DNA of 64,000 bases from Terebella lapidaria (Eukaryota; Annelida; Polychaeta; Terebellida; Terebellidae), in the NCBI GenBank assembly GCA_949152475.1, contig OX424559.1, positions 15,035,809 through 15,099,808 on the forward strand, given 5' to 3'. Below the pieces are notes generated by a model. That model ran no database searches. It worked only from the letters and a program-made list of their open reading frames with translations, and was not told where the DNA came from. The translations under genes were made by a program, and so were the position numbers. How positions within the stretch are numbered: position 1 is the first letter of the stretch; each line of letters begins with the position of its first letter. This document shows, piece by piece, positions 41,234-53,734 of the stretch.

Positions 41234-44226
41234 TTATGAGCTAGAGTTGCCCAGCTGCGCTGACAGTTGTAGAATTTTGCGGCCGAGATGCGTGTTATGG
41301 TGCTTCAGGTATCGAATCATGTCTGCTTGTTTTTCCAGGATCTCGTCAACGAATGTCTCGTCTCTGGAAGGGAGCAGTAAATCGTTGACACATTTTGTAA
41401 AAACACTCAATACCTATAAATTGAGCTGCACATGTCATGTGAATATCTGTATCTTCACAACCTGAAAGTTACCTACTGTAAACGTATAAAATTTCGCGTG
41501 TATCAATGTTCGCGTTTTCAACATCTCAACATATTCGCAGGGATTTAAGTTAACGTTTTTATGTTGGGCGCGGCCCCCTGATTGAATAACCCTGTATTCA
41601 CGTGTATTTATTTTCGCGGTTTTTTTTTTCAGTCACGAAATTCGTGAAATTAATACATCGCGAAATTTCATAAGTTTACAGTATGAATTATACAACCCAT
41701 GAATTTTTATTTTTTAAATTATTAGAAGCTCTGACTTAACATACTTAGGCAAAATATATGCACAAAATGATGTCTGAAATAAATTTTGATCCTAACGTAA
41801 ACAGCTAGCATTTCCCTAGATTTGTACTTGTGTGGTCTGACCTGAAGCCAATGCCGTTGTTCAGCGCGGAGGATCGAGAGAACGAGCCAATCAGCTCCTC
41901 TTGGTGGATGTCCGGACTCGGCTTCAGGCGGTTAAACTTCAGCGTCTTCACTGTCAGTGAACAGGTGGGAATAAAATTTGTACAAAATATCTACATATTT
42001 GATGGATAGAGGCATTACAATATGTGTTTTGCTCTCTTGGGTATGCTCAAATACTTTTATTTGTACATATGACTTCTTTGTATAAATTGCAAGTCTTTAA
42101 AGTAACAGTTCATCTGTTTTCCTGCTATACAACATATGAGAAATTGCATATATAAGAACATATAGGAAACATATTGATATTATATATTATTATTGTGAAG
42201 TAGATAGTCCAGAATATTTATCATTATTATCAATACCATACCTAAATATAGTAGGGTGACTGGGAAGATTACGGCCAGCTCTAAAGAGACGATAATCTGT
42301 AGATAATTGCATTTGCTGAGTTTGATGCCAGGACACAGATCTGGCTTGTCGTCCACTTTCGGGCAGTAGTCCGTGAGCAGAACGATCAAAATCAACAACA
42401 GTGCCGTACCTGAACAGGAATGTTTTTTCAAATTGAAAAATTAATTCTTTCAGGACCATTGATGAGAGACACTTCATGTAACTCGAATCTTGAACTTTTA
42501 AACAAACATTTTTCAGATGAATTTTGTATGATTTTTACCACAAGATTAGAAACAGTTCAATTGAATCCATATTCATATTTAGTTATGTATGTATCATACC
42601 CCCAGAATAAACCAGTATAGGTATCCGGCGAATGTGTCTGGTTTTCCTGTAGAAATCCAGGTAACCACTCGTTCTCGAGTTGTAATGCTGAAATCTCCAA
42701 TACCTGAACGGAAATCAACATGATATAATAATACAAACTAATATATTAAAATGAATGAAACAAGAAATACATGAGACCCTGATAACTTACCAATGTTATG
42801 TAGGAGATTTTGCGAACATCATTTTATTTTGATGATAAAACAAAACAAAAAATCCGGAAAATTTTCAATTTAAAAATACTTACAGTACTCTACAATTTAC
42901 ATCACTCACAAATTATTGTTAATGAGTAGCAAAACATCTATATGGATATGGATATGGATATGTACCATACACTGTACATGTACCTGTCTATGACCATGTA
43001 CAGGAACCACAATGACCCATGTGCGTAAATCAGTATGCTGAATGGGGAAATCCCGCAGTCGGTCTCGCAGAAATGTGGCACCAGGAATAGACTGACCTCT
43101 TGTAAAATCTGCCGGGTGAGGATCAGATTTACATGTGTATATTTGGGGAACCCTGACATTGATTATGAAATGCTAATATAACAGAGCAGAGAAGTCACAC
43201 AAGTTTACTGTGATCATAGTAACAAACAAATATACATGTGTTGTTTGCCTGAGTAAATATACTAGAAAAACAAAATGTGTAGGCTTTATTTGTCTGCAAG
43301 AAGTGCATATTTGCCCTACTACCTAATATTAGAGCTCCTACTACTATACACATGATACAAAGATCACTTTCACTGCATAGTTAAACATCTCAGTTTGAAA
43401 ATATCATGGAACATTGCTTATTACAGGCATGATCAAATAACTCGAATGCTAGTTTTGTTACCATGACGATTAGGAGAAGTACGATTGTCCATGGAGTTCG
43501 AAGACTCTGGAACTTGACCTCGGGTTGACCGACACTCGGAGTCTCCAGCAAGTCCTCCGTGTCTGGGGCAGTTTGGCTCCACTCATCGAAGGGGTACTGA
43601 AACGATTATTATTATTGCCACTATTATGCAAATGGTTGTAACGTAATATAAGGTATACTGATAATATCAGTCTGATATATGACAGAGTAGATGAGGGTTC
43701 AATGTCATGACCATGATATGCTGGGCTCCTTTTCAAAACTGTGTTCCTATAAGTCTTTATTTTTTGTTTACAATTGAATTTGTACTCAAATTCATGTAGA
43801 TCTTGACATTTAATGGGAAAATCCAAAATATATTATAGGTTACAAGTTCAAAAATCAAGAAGTGAAACATACACATGACAATAAAGAATACTCAATTATA
43901 ATCGAATCATAAATTAAATATAATTGTCATGGAATTCTTGTGTGATAATGCTTGAGACAATGTTAGATCCCAAATGACAACTGGTCAAGGATTTGGCCAT
44001 TGATCACATGAAAACAAATTTGCCTGTGATGTGCTTTTTGATACTTATCAGATTTCCAAATCAAAGAAGCAGGCATGCATGTTTTATTCATTTAAAATGC
44101 ATGTAAGATTTTGTATGGCACAGAAATCCCATACACACATTCGAGCAATATCATATATGACATGTATATGTTACAATGGTTACTTACGCCATTACGCCTG
44201 GAGCCTTCTGGTGACAAACTGACCAT
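41234..44226 (-). CDS. TMEM192: Transmembrane protein 192, 7 exons, 269 aa
   Basis: TMEM192 is a multi-pass protein of lysosomes and late endosomes; vertebrate copies are about 271 residues. Exons on the minus strand are 44188-44226, 43462-43596, 42984-43108, 42600-42703, 42242-42409, 41842-41950 and 41234-41363, with exact GT-AG borders and phases. Four hydrophobic segments are visible: around [50 protein letters not shown] and [20 protein letters not shown]. Between segments 2 and 3 comes the conserved [15 protein letters not shown]. The C terminus, [20 protein letters not shown], closely parallels the vertebrate coiled C-terminal end. An upstream ATG is followed at once by a stop, which supports the chosen start. 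Intron 6 carries a MITE. Confidence 0.92.
41474..41683. mobile_element. TACTGTAAA-type palindromic MITE in TMEM192 intron 6
   Basis: The ends TACTGTAAACGTATAAAATT and AATTTCATAAGTTTACAGTA pair, followed inside by TTCGCG on one side and CGCGAA on the other. TA lies at both borders. The interior repeats TATTTTCGCGGTTTT-like phrases. Non-coding, 210 bp. Confidence 0.7.
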
Positions 44227-44859
44227 ATTCACATCCGGATCAAACCATTGGTCCTTCAGAAATGCCTAACACTGTCTGATTCCCTGTCAAAAAGATATAG
44301 AAATGAAGAAATAGCTTCAGTCATACAGCTTGTATGACTTTGTTCAGTCGAGCATGTTCCCACAAAAATCTCTTATTCATATACACATAGTAGTGGGCAT
44401 GTGTATTACCAAAATGTGTGAGGAAATCAGTTACTTTCCATGGATTATCAAGTCAGAATGATTCTTTTAGAGATCTATCTAATCGGTTGCCACGGTAAGT
44501 ATACTGATTGCCAACTTCAATGACTTTTATCAGCCGCATACCCTCAACTTCATGAACGCTGCAATTTTGGCATGCAATAAGACTTAAAAATGCTCAATAT
44601 ACAAAATCATATTATGCGTTTGCAATCACAAGTGATTATCAACTTCCTGGGAAACAAAGTGATAACTGTTCGATGCCTCATGACATGGTCTACAGTTTCA
44701 GCACAGGCAGGATTTCAAAAAAATATTTCATAGTAAAAGAGCATGCAAGTTGCAAATACGTGTAGAAAATTCATAAAAAAAGATCATTATATCAGACATT
44801 GTTTGTGGGCTGTCTGCTGGTATTTGCTGTCTCCATAATATATGTTGTTAATGGTTTCG
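44227..44859. other. TMEM192 upstream region, no gene seen
   Basis: 5' flank of TMEM192. No TATA box or ORF with support was found. Confidence 0.35.
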
Positions 44860-45065
44860 ACTGTAAATGTACTATAAACCGATTAAATTTAACATCCGTG
44901 TAAGTTTTCAAGATATGGACATGTTTGCAGCCGTTTAATTTTGCATTTGCAAATCAATGTATGGGTTGTGCAAGAAAATAATCCCATCCATAAATTTTGT
45001 GTTCCAACCATAAAACGTGAAAATCGCGAACATTAATGGACGAGAAAAATTAAGGGATTAACAGT
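44860..45065. mobile_element. Degraded TACTGTAAA-type MITE
   Basis: ACTGTAAATGTACT at the left and GGGATTAACAGTAA at the right are the decayed inverted ends. GCGAACATTAATGGAC inside matches the core phrase of the element at 14797. It looks older than the other copies. Confidence 0.5.
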
Positions 45066-47164
45066 AACTGGACCAAACATGCAGAAAAAGAGGGCAAATT
45101 TTGATCGCCATGTTATAATAAAGCCAAATCATAATGAACTCAGGGACTATTCACAATACAAGTCAACAGAATTGACCACTTTATTCTACACATAAGCCAT
45201 GTACATCATGACGAGGGTTATTCAGTTAAAATAGTAACACCATCTTCATGACTGATATCCAATTAATTTGTACCAGCAGTTTGTCAATCCAATTATTTAC
45301 ACCGCACGGAATCTATTTCGTGGCTCTCCGTTGGCTCCATTGAGCCAACGCAGAGGAACAACGGGGCTGTCTTGGCTGCAATAATCATAACGTGCGAAAT
45401 GAGCGGGCCTTCTTTGCAGTTCAAGTTAGTATCAGACATGTAGAACCATCATTTAGTGAATGTATAGGCAGAGAGACATTCAAGCTTTTAATTACATTGC
45501 ACTTAACAAAATTTCAAAAAGGCAACTTACAAACTTCCCATGTATTTTTTTCTTCAAGTCACATGATTCCACTGAGCATGTGAATACTTCGTTCATTCTC
45601 TAGCCAGGATCAGGTGCGGTTTCTCGCATTCCAAAACCGATTTAATTGAAACGGAAAATCGTTCGAGTAAATCCTGAAATTCACTACAGATACCGTATCA
45701 GCTGATAGCTTATTCAATAAATTGAAATTCAGACAATAAGTCAACCACATTTTATACCTGTACATGTAACCATGGTAATGGAGATTCAATTTGTGGGGTT
45801 CAGAAACCCCATAGACTACCAAGTACTGAAGTCAGGTTCAACACAAAACCCTGAAAGATTTTTTCCACCATAACTTTGTTCAGGATTGTCAGATCAATTT
45901 GAAACTTCATCTTTTCACTTGGCATAAAACAATATTTTTTTCAGCTAAGGAATGTAATTGAGCATACAGGAAATCATGTATGATGGCTTTATTGTTGACC
46001 TTGAACTTGGCCTCAAGTCTCACGGTCAAAATATTGTAAATCGTGTAAATTGGCAAGAAAATATTAAATTGACCTGAAATATGTGAATTGGATTCTGCAA
46101 ACGAAACGCAGGCGGATTGGGCTGAGGTTGTATTATGAACATATACTTAGTATGAGCTCTTATATTTTGCATCTTTTTGAGAACTCGACCCGATATGACA
46201 AATGATGAATCTCAACGTAGCATTTGACATGGATCTTGTAAATTGGCCTCTGCAGACATAATGAATACAGATAGATGGTTGTATAACAGGCATATCATGC
46301 ATATAGAGGACCAAATATGGTGGATCTGTTGGTGACCTTGAACTTGACCTCACATTGCTCAATATAATATCACCATGCTAGAGCACACCTTGCCACAGCA
46401 CCCTTTGGTGATGTTTTGTGATATGTTGGTGATAAAAGACATGTTACCATCGAAGATATCATATTGAATTTGCAAAGAATATAGGTTTTCGAATGAAGAC
46501 TGCTCATTGTAATGTACAAATCTACCATACAAATGACAAAACAAACCTTGGACATACAATAGTCATTTATTTGACAGTTGTCATTCATTCTCAGTAACTT
46601 CTTATATACACAACATAGACGACACCTTAAAAGCCTTGTTTTAGAACGATAGCCCACTCATGTTTTATTAAGGCATTTTGTTATTTCGCAAGGTGCAGAA
46701 ACCAAGCACATAATTTGGTGAACGAAAACTACCAACCTCCATTGGTTTTATTGACATACAGCCTTTAATTACATGATCTATGAAGATTAGTTATTGCAAA
46801 CAAGACACCGGTGAATATAAATTGCTTTTTAAAAACCACAAAGTTTTCACCAGTACATATATGTAGAGTTGCACAGTCTATAAAGCATGAATTAGTTTCG
46901 ACTCCACATTTGATAACCACATCCACCAAATGGGAAACATCAACAATTACACAAAGACCCAATATGAAATGAAATAGGTGTCATTCTCTTGTAGTTAAGT
47001 CACTCATTGCCCAACACCAGGTTGGCAATGTCATTATTGTATATATATTCCTACTCAATGTATCTAAAATACATGTAAATACAATGGTATATTACACAGC
47101 TTCACTGAAATTCTTTCTGTGAACAGAATCAAATGCAAGTACTTTCACCGCTCTCCAAGTAAGT
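45066..47164. other. Intergenic stretch between TMEM192 and FBL
   Basis: It holds a 9-bp inverted repeat (CGTTGGCTC, CATT, GAGCCAACG) at 45329-45350 in a GC-richer patch. GACCTTGAACTTGACCTCA words near 46000 and 46335 recur elsewhere in the window. No exon was recognised. Confidence 0.35.
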
Positions 47165-47170
47165 TTTATT
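47165..47170 (-). other. FBL poly(A) signal
   Basis: AATAAA on the minus strand, 110 bases beyond the FBL stop codon, a usual distance for a short housekeeping 3' UTR. Confidence 0.5.
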
Positions 47171-47279
47171 TCACTCAATAACACAATCTGTGGTTCCCAT
47201 GATCTAAATACACTCAATCCACAACATTGTCGAAGCCTCTCACGCACAATAACAGGCACACACACGAGATGACGGCTCT

Positions 47280-50200
47280 TCACTTCTTCTTGGGAGGCGG
47301 TCTGTGAGCAAACAAAAGAAAACATTAACAAAGTTATGATTATTTGATATTCAATGTTTCACAAACAATCTTATTTGTATGATATGTAGACTATAATAAT
47401 AGACATTTATTAGTACTTTTTTAAAAGAGCTACATTTTCCAATGTTAATACGCTATTTTTTCAACATCAAGTTAAGGCTACAAAGTGTTCCCCTTGGAAT
47501 GTAATACAAGATATGACTATACCAATGTTTATCTTTGAGAGGAACATCCGATCAAGTGATCATTAGGTTCTATTATACAGTGTTTATATTAAAGGTCAGT
47601 ATTAGTTTTTATTATTCAGTCTCTAATATAGAAGGTAACACAAGGAGGAAATTCATCACCTGTATTGAGCTACAACCACAGCGTGGTCTCTTTCATACGG
47701 TTCCAAGGTGATTTGCTCCTTTGGTTTCATTTTCTCAGACCTCAGTTTTTCGACCTCGCCCGCGAACACAGCCTCGGCAGCCGCCGTCGAGTCAATACAA
47801 TTAGCCTGCAACAGTTCATGTGTCAGTCAGTCGTTCATGTAAGTTTTTCAGTTTTGTATGTACAGTGAAGTGCTATTTTCTATACAGAAAAAGCAAGGTT
47901 TCAGTTGAAGTGCGCAGTTCAAAATTTGGTAATGTTATATTTTCATTATTACTTCATCATATTACCAGTGCGAAAGAAAAGCCTAGAATGGTTTAGAAAG
48001 CAGAAGTTATTGACTACTTTCTGAATATATTAGTATTTTTGTGTGACCTTTTACTTTGCTTCACTTTCACTTTTTCCGGTCCAACATATATTACCTTGAT
48101 GGAAATGACAATAAATCCGGAGTTTTTCAGGAAGTGATGTGCATTGATTGCCACAATTCGAGCCTGGTCTGGTTGTGCCACATCGGCAAATATTGTGTCA
48201 ACCATACCTGCAAGAACGTGGAATGTATTTGAACAAATTCATCAGGGAGTCAGTGAATTCACTCTGACAGTTACCTCTATGTTCACAACCACTTTGTAAT
48301 CTTGGTATTTTGTTATCTTTATTCATTGATTTGAATCAACGACAATTTCAATCGCCTTGAGTACTGTAAAACTACTAATTTTGGCTGACAATTTATTTGG
48401 CGGATTTGGCGGTAGGGGCAAAACCGCCAAATTAAATCGTGCGCCAAATTAACTAGATGTATGTTAACAAATATATGTGGTTTTGAAACAGCTAAGTTAA
48501 ATCTCCGCCAAATAACATGGGGCTCACAACCGCCACATTTAATAGCCGCCTAAATTTAAAAGACTACATAATTAGTCTTTTTACAGTATGCTAAGAAACT
48601 AAAATTTTTGATAGTACCTGGCAAATATATCTAAGAGCATTTAAGTACAATGAATCCTTTCCAGAGTTACCCAAAATGAATACACACATACATAAACTAA
48701 TAATTAACATTCAATCGTTGAACTTACATTCACTTCAGGTTTACGTACCAACGAGCATTCTGTATTTGTGAGGATGACGAGCATCTTCAATAATCGGGAT
48801 AATATTGGTGCGTTTCTTGGCGACGTTGATCAAGTCACGGCCGCTTCTGTGTGAGAACTCCACCGCATAAACCAGACCCTCCTGAAAAACATATGCTTTT
48901 ATAATACTATTCTATTTTTATGCATATCTCATCCATGTAAACTTAGTTTCTCATGAAGCAGCCTGTCACTTTTCTGCGTTTAATGTTACATATGTTCGAA
49001 CGAGTCAAAAGTATGAATAACATAGCATCCAATTTCCTTGCGTGTGTCCGAAGCATGAAACAACAGACTTAATATTGTCTCGCTGAATACTAAAAGTGTG
49101 GAGATGTAAATAATATCATGTCATGAATTCAACGTTCACATCCCAAGTCAATTTATCATGAGAAAAAGACAATTCATCATATTTCCCATCAATGATAAAC
49201 ATGAACCGAGCCCAAGAATTAATGGAAGCAAAGCTACCTCTCCGACAATATCCGCGACGTGACTGACAGTTGTTCCCGAGGCTGCCCCGAGGTACAGAAC
49301 TTTACAGCCGGGCTTCATGTGTATGTCTGCCACACCGCCCAAAATCGCGGCCGCCAGCTTCGAACGGAATGGATTCCACGCCCTGTACTCAATTTTGACC
49401 TCACCATCCTGGAAACACAGACCTTTTATCATGTACATAGCACTTAATTTTGTCAACTGGTCATGCAAATCAGACTGGGTTCGAGCACTTGAGATATACT
49501 GTAAAAAGACTAATTTTGGCGGCTATTAAATTTGGCGGTTGTGTGCCCCACGTTACTTGGTGGAGATTTAATTTGGCGGTTTCAAAATCACATATATTTC
49601 TTAACATGTATCTACTCAATTTGGCGGTTTTTCCCCTACCGCCAAATCCGCCAAATAAATCGTCCGCCAATATTAGTCGTTTTACAGTACCATCCAATTT
49701 ATACCAGTCATGTCATATAAACCCTAACAAATGATGTCCTTGTCATGATTCCATTTAACATTACAAACGCTGTCAGTACCTCAACACTGATGCGTTTCTC
49801 CCCATAAACAGCATCTCCGGGTACAAGATTCTTGGTGACGAGGGCGTCCTCCTTCCCTCTGGCAATAAACACACCTACAACACACACCACAAATGTATAT
49901 ACATATAGTCAAACATGTGAAATTGTGCATGCAAGACCATGCTTCTTACTGCATGCATAATTGCATAATTATACAGGTGCTGAATTTTAAACAGTGCATG
50001 TGACATCAAAACTGTCTTCGCAAACACATATTCCGTCAATGAGACTCTAAAATGAACATTTCACATGTCATAATTTCTGGATAATTTTTAAGCAAAGTTA
50101 TTACTGAACACACCTTGATGTTTGTGGGGTTCCACGACAACTTGCTTCCCTCCTCGGAATCCACCTTAAGCAAGAAACAGAATCATCTAATCATAGCTCA

Positions 50201-52799
50201 TGATAGGACCATTCATGGAAATAACAAATACATGCAGTATGCATTATTCGATAAATTCATGTCTAAAACTTCTATATGGAAATATATAAAATACATTCAC
50301 GAGTTTGAACTGTCAAGAACTGAGTAGAGTTTACAATCAACAATATATTATATACTGGTTGGAATATTTTGTTTTTTCCCATTTGATGGTTGAATTTGAC
50401 CCGTGGACACACATTTTAAAACGAGTGTAATAAAACAAACCTCTGCCTGCTCCACGACCCCTGGGTGTGCCGCGACCACCTGTGTACGAATCAGAACAAA
50501 AAGACTGAACGATCAAATTCTGCAACTAGAACATGAGCTAAATCTGTACAGATAAAATCGTATTTAGACGCTGCTACTGTGACAACTAAAGACTCACCAC
50601 CTCGTCCACCGCGCCCCCGGTCTCCAAAACCCCCACGGCCTCCACCCCGGCCTCCACGGTCGCCGAAACCACCACGGCCGCCTCCACGTCCACCTCTGCC
50701 ACCACGGTCGCCGCCGCGCCCACCACCTCGCGGGGAGAAACCTGCAACAAGAGGATATACAGGTGCACAGATACTACTAGAATCAAGCTGAGGATGATCG
50801 TGTTTTGTGGTATATAAATAAGGGCATACAGGCCACCAAATGGACTAATAAACATCCCTCTCTCTCTGACAAGTACAAGAATTAAACGGGCACTATATGG
50901 GATTCTGTTTTCAGAGGATTTCCCAGATTTGTCTGCCGACGCTTCAGGACTGTTTTATTTACAGAACAAAGGGTCACGTTACTTGTTTGACCCAGGACCT
51001 CTGTTGAGCCGCTGGTCAGATCAGCCCAGGTGTGCTCAGCAGAGATCCTGGGTCAAAAACGTAATCTGACGTTTTGTTCTATCAATGGAACAGTCTTGTT
51101 CGTCGACCGACAAATCTGGGAAATCCCCTAAATGCAGAATCCCATATATAACACCCCTTTAATCAAAGTTTATCACTGCAATCACTAATCAGCTGAGGTC
51201 TAGATTCCAGTGTATTCAGTTGTGTATTGCACCAGGACTCTGTCACTTAGTGAGTCTATTCTACTACAGCCGTACAGGATTCATTATTAGATCTAGACAT
51301 CGAACACACCTTACAGCATAGTATTAAAAATGTACTCGCTTAGAATTGGTTAATTTAGTTTTCCATGACAGATTTATCCTGGAATATATTATGTATCTTC
51401 AATAGGAACTGAACTGCAAATAACTGCGGAAATATGTTCGGTGTGAAGTTTTCAAACTATTTTTCAGTAAAATGTGTGCCGACCAATCACTAATCCATCC
51501 TTATCAAGAGATTTAAACAGGTTACCGCTATCAACAGACTTCCATCTCTAAGTTGCTAATTTCATGGCCATCACTAAAACCACACAAAACAACGTCTCAA
51601 GCCATGTGAGTCTCAAGCCACGCAAGTACAATTTCATGAATTTTGAGCAGTTGACTCTTTTGCCAGTCAACTTTGCCTCTAGCCTACTAGAACGGGTCAC
51701 TGTAGACAAAGTACGTCTTTCGGGGATACCTGCTGAGGACCGCAGGTCCGAAAGACGAAGTTCCATGCATGACAAAAATTGTACCTCGATGCGAATGAAA
51801 TCTATTCGCCGTTTGACACCTCGAAACATGGTGAAAACTAACGAAAATTACAGCTAAACCTACCAAAATGGCTAGGATAATCATTTACAAGTTGTTATCT
51901 GCACTAAAATCGCTGATTTATTATGTTTTACAAACATCTTGAATCGTTTGAACCAAAGATGCAAAATCTGGCAAGTTTCTCGCTTCGATTCAATGGCTGT
52001 TTTTATACGGTGTTGAATCAAATCGAAACTGGCTTAGTGTTACATGTTGTTCAGCATCACGCAACACATTTTCCGTTTCGATTTGATTCTACACCATATT
52101 TCTGTGTCACGGAGTTTATCGAGGCAATGGTGAAACCGCCATTGAATCGAAGCGAGAAACTTGCCTGATTTTGCCGGTTTAGTTCAAATGATTGAAAATG
52201 TTTGTAAAACACAATGAATCAACAATTTTAACACAGATAACAACTTTGAAATGATTATGCTTGCCATTTTGGTAAGTTTAGCTGCAATTTTCGTTAGTTT
52301 TCACCAAGTTTTGAACTCTCAAACAGCGAATAGATTTCGTTCGCATCGAAGTACACTTTTCAACACGCATGGCACTTCGTCTTTCGGACCTGCGGTCCCC
52401 AGCAGGTATTCCCGAAAGACGTACTTTGTCTAGGGTCACTGGTGATCTATTCAAAATATTTTATTTGAAGAGATCTATCCTCACTCAGATACCAGATCTT
52501 AGATTCTAGATCTACAGTAGTGTTGACCTGGCTGAAGCCAAGCTGCTGTGGTCTGACACTGCCGACATTTAAGTGACTGAGCAAGTGGCTAACCAGGTAG
52601 GTCAGGTGCCTGAAAATTCGATCACTGAGTGAGTGATTGAGCGGGTGACACTGACACACTCTGATTTTGATTGTGGACTGAAAGAAATGCACCAATAACA
52701 TACATAGATCAACCACCTTAGCATTGTCTCGTATTATATTCTTTAGTAAAAAGACTTCAATTGATCTAGATTCTCAATGCATTTACCTGGAAATCCCAT
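47280..52799 (-). CDS. FBL: Fibrillarin, box C/D snoRNP 2'-O-methyltransferase, 10 exons, 308 aa
   Basis: Fibrillarin methylates rRNA riboses in the nucleolus, guided by C/D snoRNAs. Exons on the minus strand are 52787-52799, 50598-50741, 50441-50479, 50114-50164, 49780-49874, 49238-49408, 48749-48881, 48095-48207, 47660-47805 and 47280-47301. All borders are GT-AG and phases sum to 308 codons plus stop. The 13-base first coding exon reads MGFPG, continued by [10 protein letters not shown], like the MKPGFSPRGG start of vertebrate fibrillarin. Exons 2-4 encode the Gly-Arg-rich domain with RGG and FGDRG repeats. Then follow [38 protein letters not shown] and the SAM-binding [20 protein letters not shown]. 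Next are [30 protein letters not shown], and the terminal [18 protein letters not shown]. Intron 1 (about 2 kb) holds two transposons; introns 5 and 7 hold one MITE each. Confidence 0.97.
48362..48588. mobile_element. TACTGTAAA-type MITE (TTGGCGG subtype) in FBL intron 7
   Basis: The ends are TACTGTAAAACTACTAATTT and ATTAGTCTTTTTACAGTA, with TA borders. The inside repeats GGCGGATTT/AAACCGCCAAAT words. It is a sister copy, in opposite orientation, of the element at 49497. Confidence 0.75.
49497..49689. mobile_element. TACTGTAAA-type MITE (TTGGCGG subtype) in FBL intron 5
   Basis: TACTGTAAAAAGACTAATTT pairs with AATATTAGTCGTTTTACAGTA-type sequence at the right, with TA borders. It shares TTTAATTTGGCGGTTT and CCTACCGCCAAATCCGCCAA with the copy at 48362, read in the opposite direction. 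Confidence 0.75.
50886..51158. mobile_element. TTAA-flanked palindromic MITE, copy 2 (273 bp), FBL intron 1
   Basis: The left end ACGGGCACTATATGGGATTC and right end GAATCCCATATATAACACCC are flanked by TTAA (50882-50885 and 51159-51162). Inner blocks GATTTCCCAGATTTGTC and GTTTTGTTCTAT match the copy at 13552, so the two belong to one family. The arms here are less alike and the centre is longer. Confidence 0.75.
51703..52432. mobile_element. Mutator-like long-TIR element, 730 bp, FBL intron 1
   Basis: The arms of about 295 bases (51703-51997 and 52138-52432) are inverted copies starting TAGACAAAGTACGTCTTTCG. The exact 9-bp word GGGTCACTG flanks both sides (51694-51702 and 52433-52441). Long TIRs plus a 9-bp target duplication are the signature of Mutator-type elements. 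The central spacer has a smaller nested inverted repeat, GAATCAAATCGAAAC with GTTTCGATTTGATTC. No transposase is present, so it is non-autonomous. Confidence 0.8.
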
Positions 52800-52830
52800 T
52801 TTGTTGTCGAAATTTTGATACAGTACAAAA

Positions 52831-52861
52831 CACGTGCAATGCGTCTGGTCACAACTTCCGG
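52831..52861 (-). promoter_or_regulatory. FBL proximal promoter motifs
   Basis: Within 65 bases upstream of the FBL ATG lie an E-box CACGTG (52831-52836) and an ETS-type site CCGGAAGT on the minus strand (52854-52861). No TATA box is present. E-box and ETS sites are common at ribosome-biogenesis promoters. Confidence 0.5.
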
Positions 52862-53734
52862 TCTTGTGTAAATTATTCAGCAGGTGGCGCAACGTGCATT
52901 AAAAATATGCACCAGGTGTCAGCATGTATACATGTAGTAATTTCAGCGGGTTTGAATGGAGGCGGATCTGGGAGAGGGAGGGGGGGAGGGGGGTTGTCAC
53001 CGGGGTGAAAGTTGCTTGGGGTGTGAAGTAAACTTTATGACGAATCGAAGCCACCGTATAGGCCTATAGGACAAGAATGGATAAAAAAAACAAGATACTT
53101 TGGGAAAATTTAATGAAATACTGAGACATTGCTACAAAAGGAGAAAAATTAATTACTGTTATAACAATAGTACATGTAGTAAGTAAAGATTGATCTGATC
53201 AAAATATGAAATACAAAGGGTATTAATAGTAGGGCTAATGATAGGCCTTCAAATGTGTGCATAATAATAGAAATACAAAAATTAAGTACTAGGGCTGGAC
53301 AGTCTCGTTCTATATACAAAACATGGAGTGAATAGAACGTTCAAAGGAAATAAAAAATATACCTGCACGATACGCCTGCACAAGACGTACCTGCAATAAA
53401 TCTTCTGGACAGATCTATCAGTTCAGGTCTATTCAAACCAGTGGAGCCCTAACACCCCCCCCCCTTCCACTCATTCCTTGGATCTTACAGTTCAAGTTTT
53501 ACAGTTCAATATGCAGATTATCAATTACTCATGCCTGAAAATCATCACGGTCACCAATTTGACTTATAGTCCATATTTTCATCAGAATTATTCTACTGAA
53601 CTTTCAAATTAAGTTGTGACGTATACACCAGAATGCACCCAATAGGTTAACAAAAAAAATTTTCTCTGAAAGGGGGTTAGAGGGGTTACGGCGTCCTCGA
53701 ATCCCCACACCACAAAGACGGCTCGCTAGCCTAC
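52862..53734. other. Intergenic stretch upstream of FBL
   Basis: It has G-rich and C-rich runs near 52980 and 53455. The segment GAAAGGGGGTTAGAGGGGTT near 53670 looks repeat-derived. No gene was recognised. Confidence 0.35.

Noticed and set aside
47880-47970. Possible C/D snoRNA in FBL intron 8 (ATGATGA near 47955, CTGA near 47903)
   Set aside because: The boxes are present but no terminal stem pairs around them and no relative is seen, so chance is likely.
49165-49180. ATGATGA in FBL intron 6
   Set aside because: No D box CTGA lies within a suitable distance.
51548-52433. Several ORFs of 60-97 codons on both strands in FBL intron 1
   Set aside because: They are mirror translations of the long inverted arms of the Mutator-like element.
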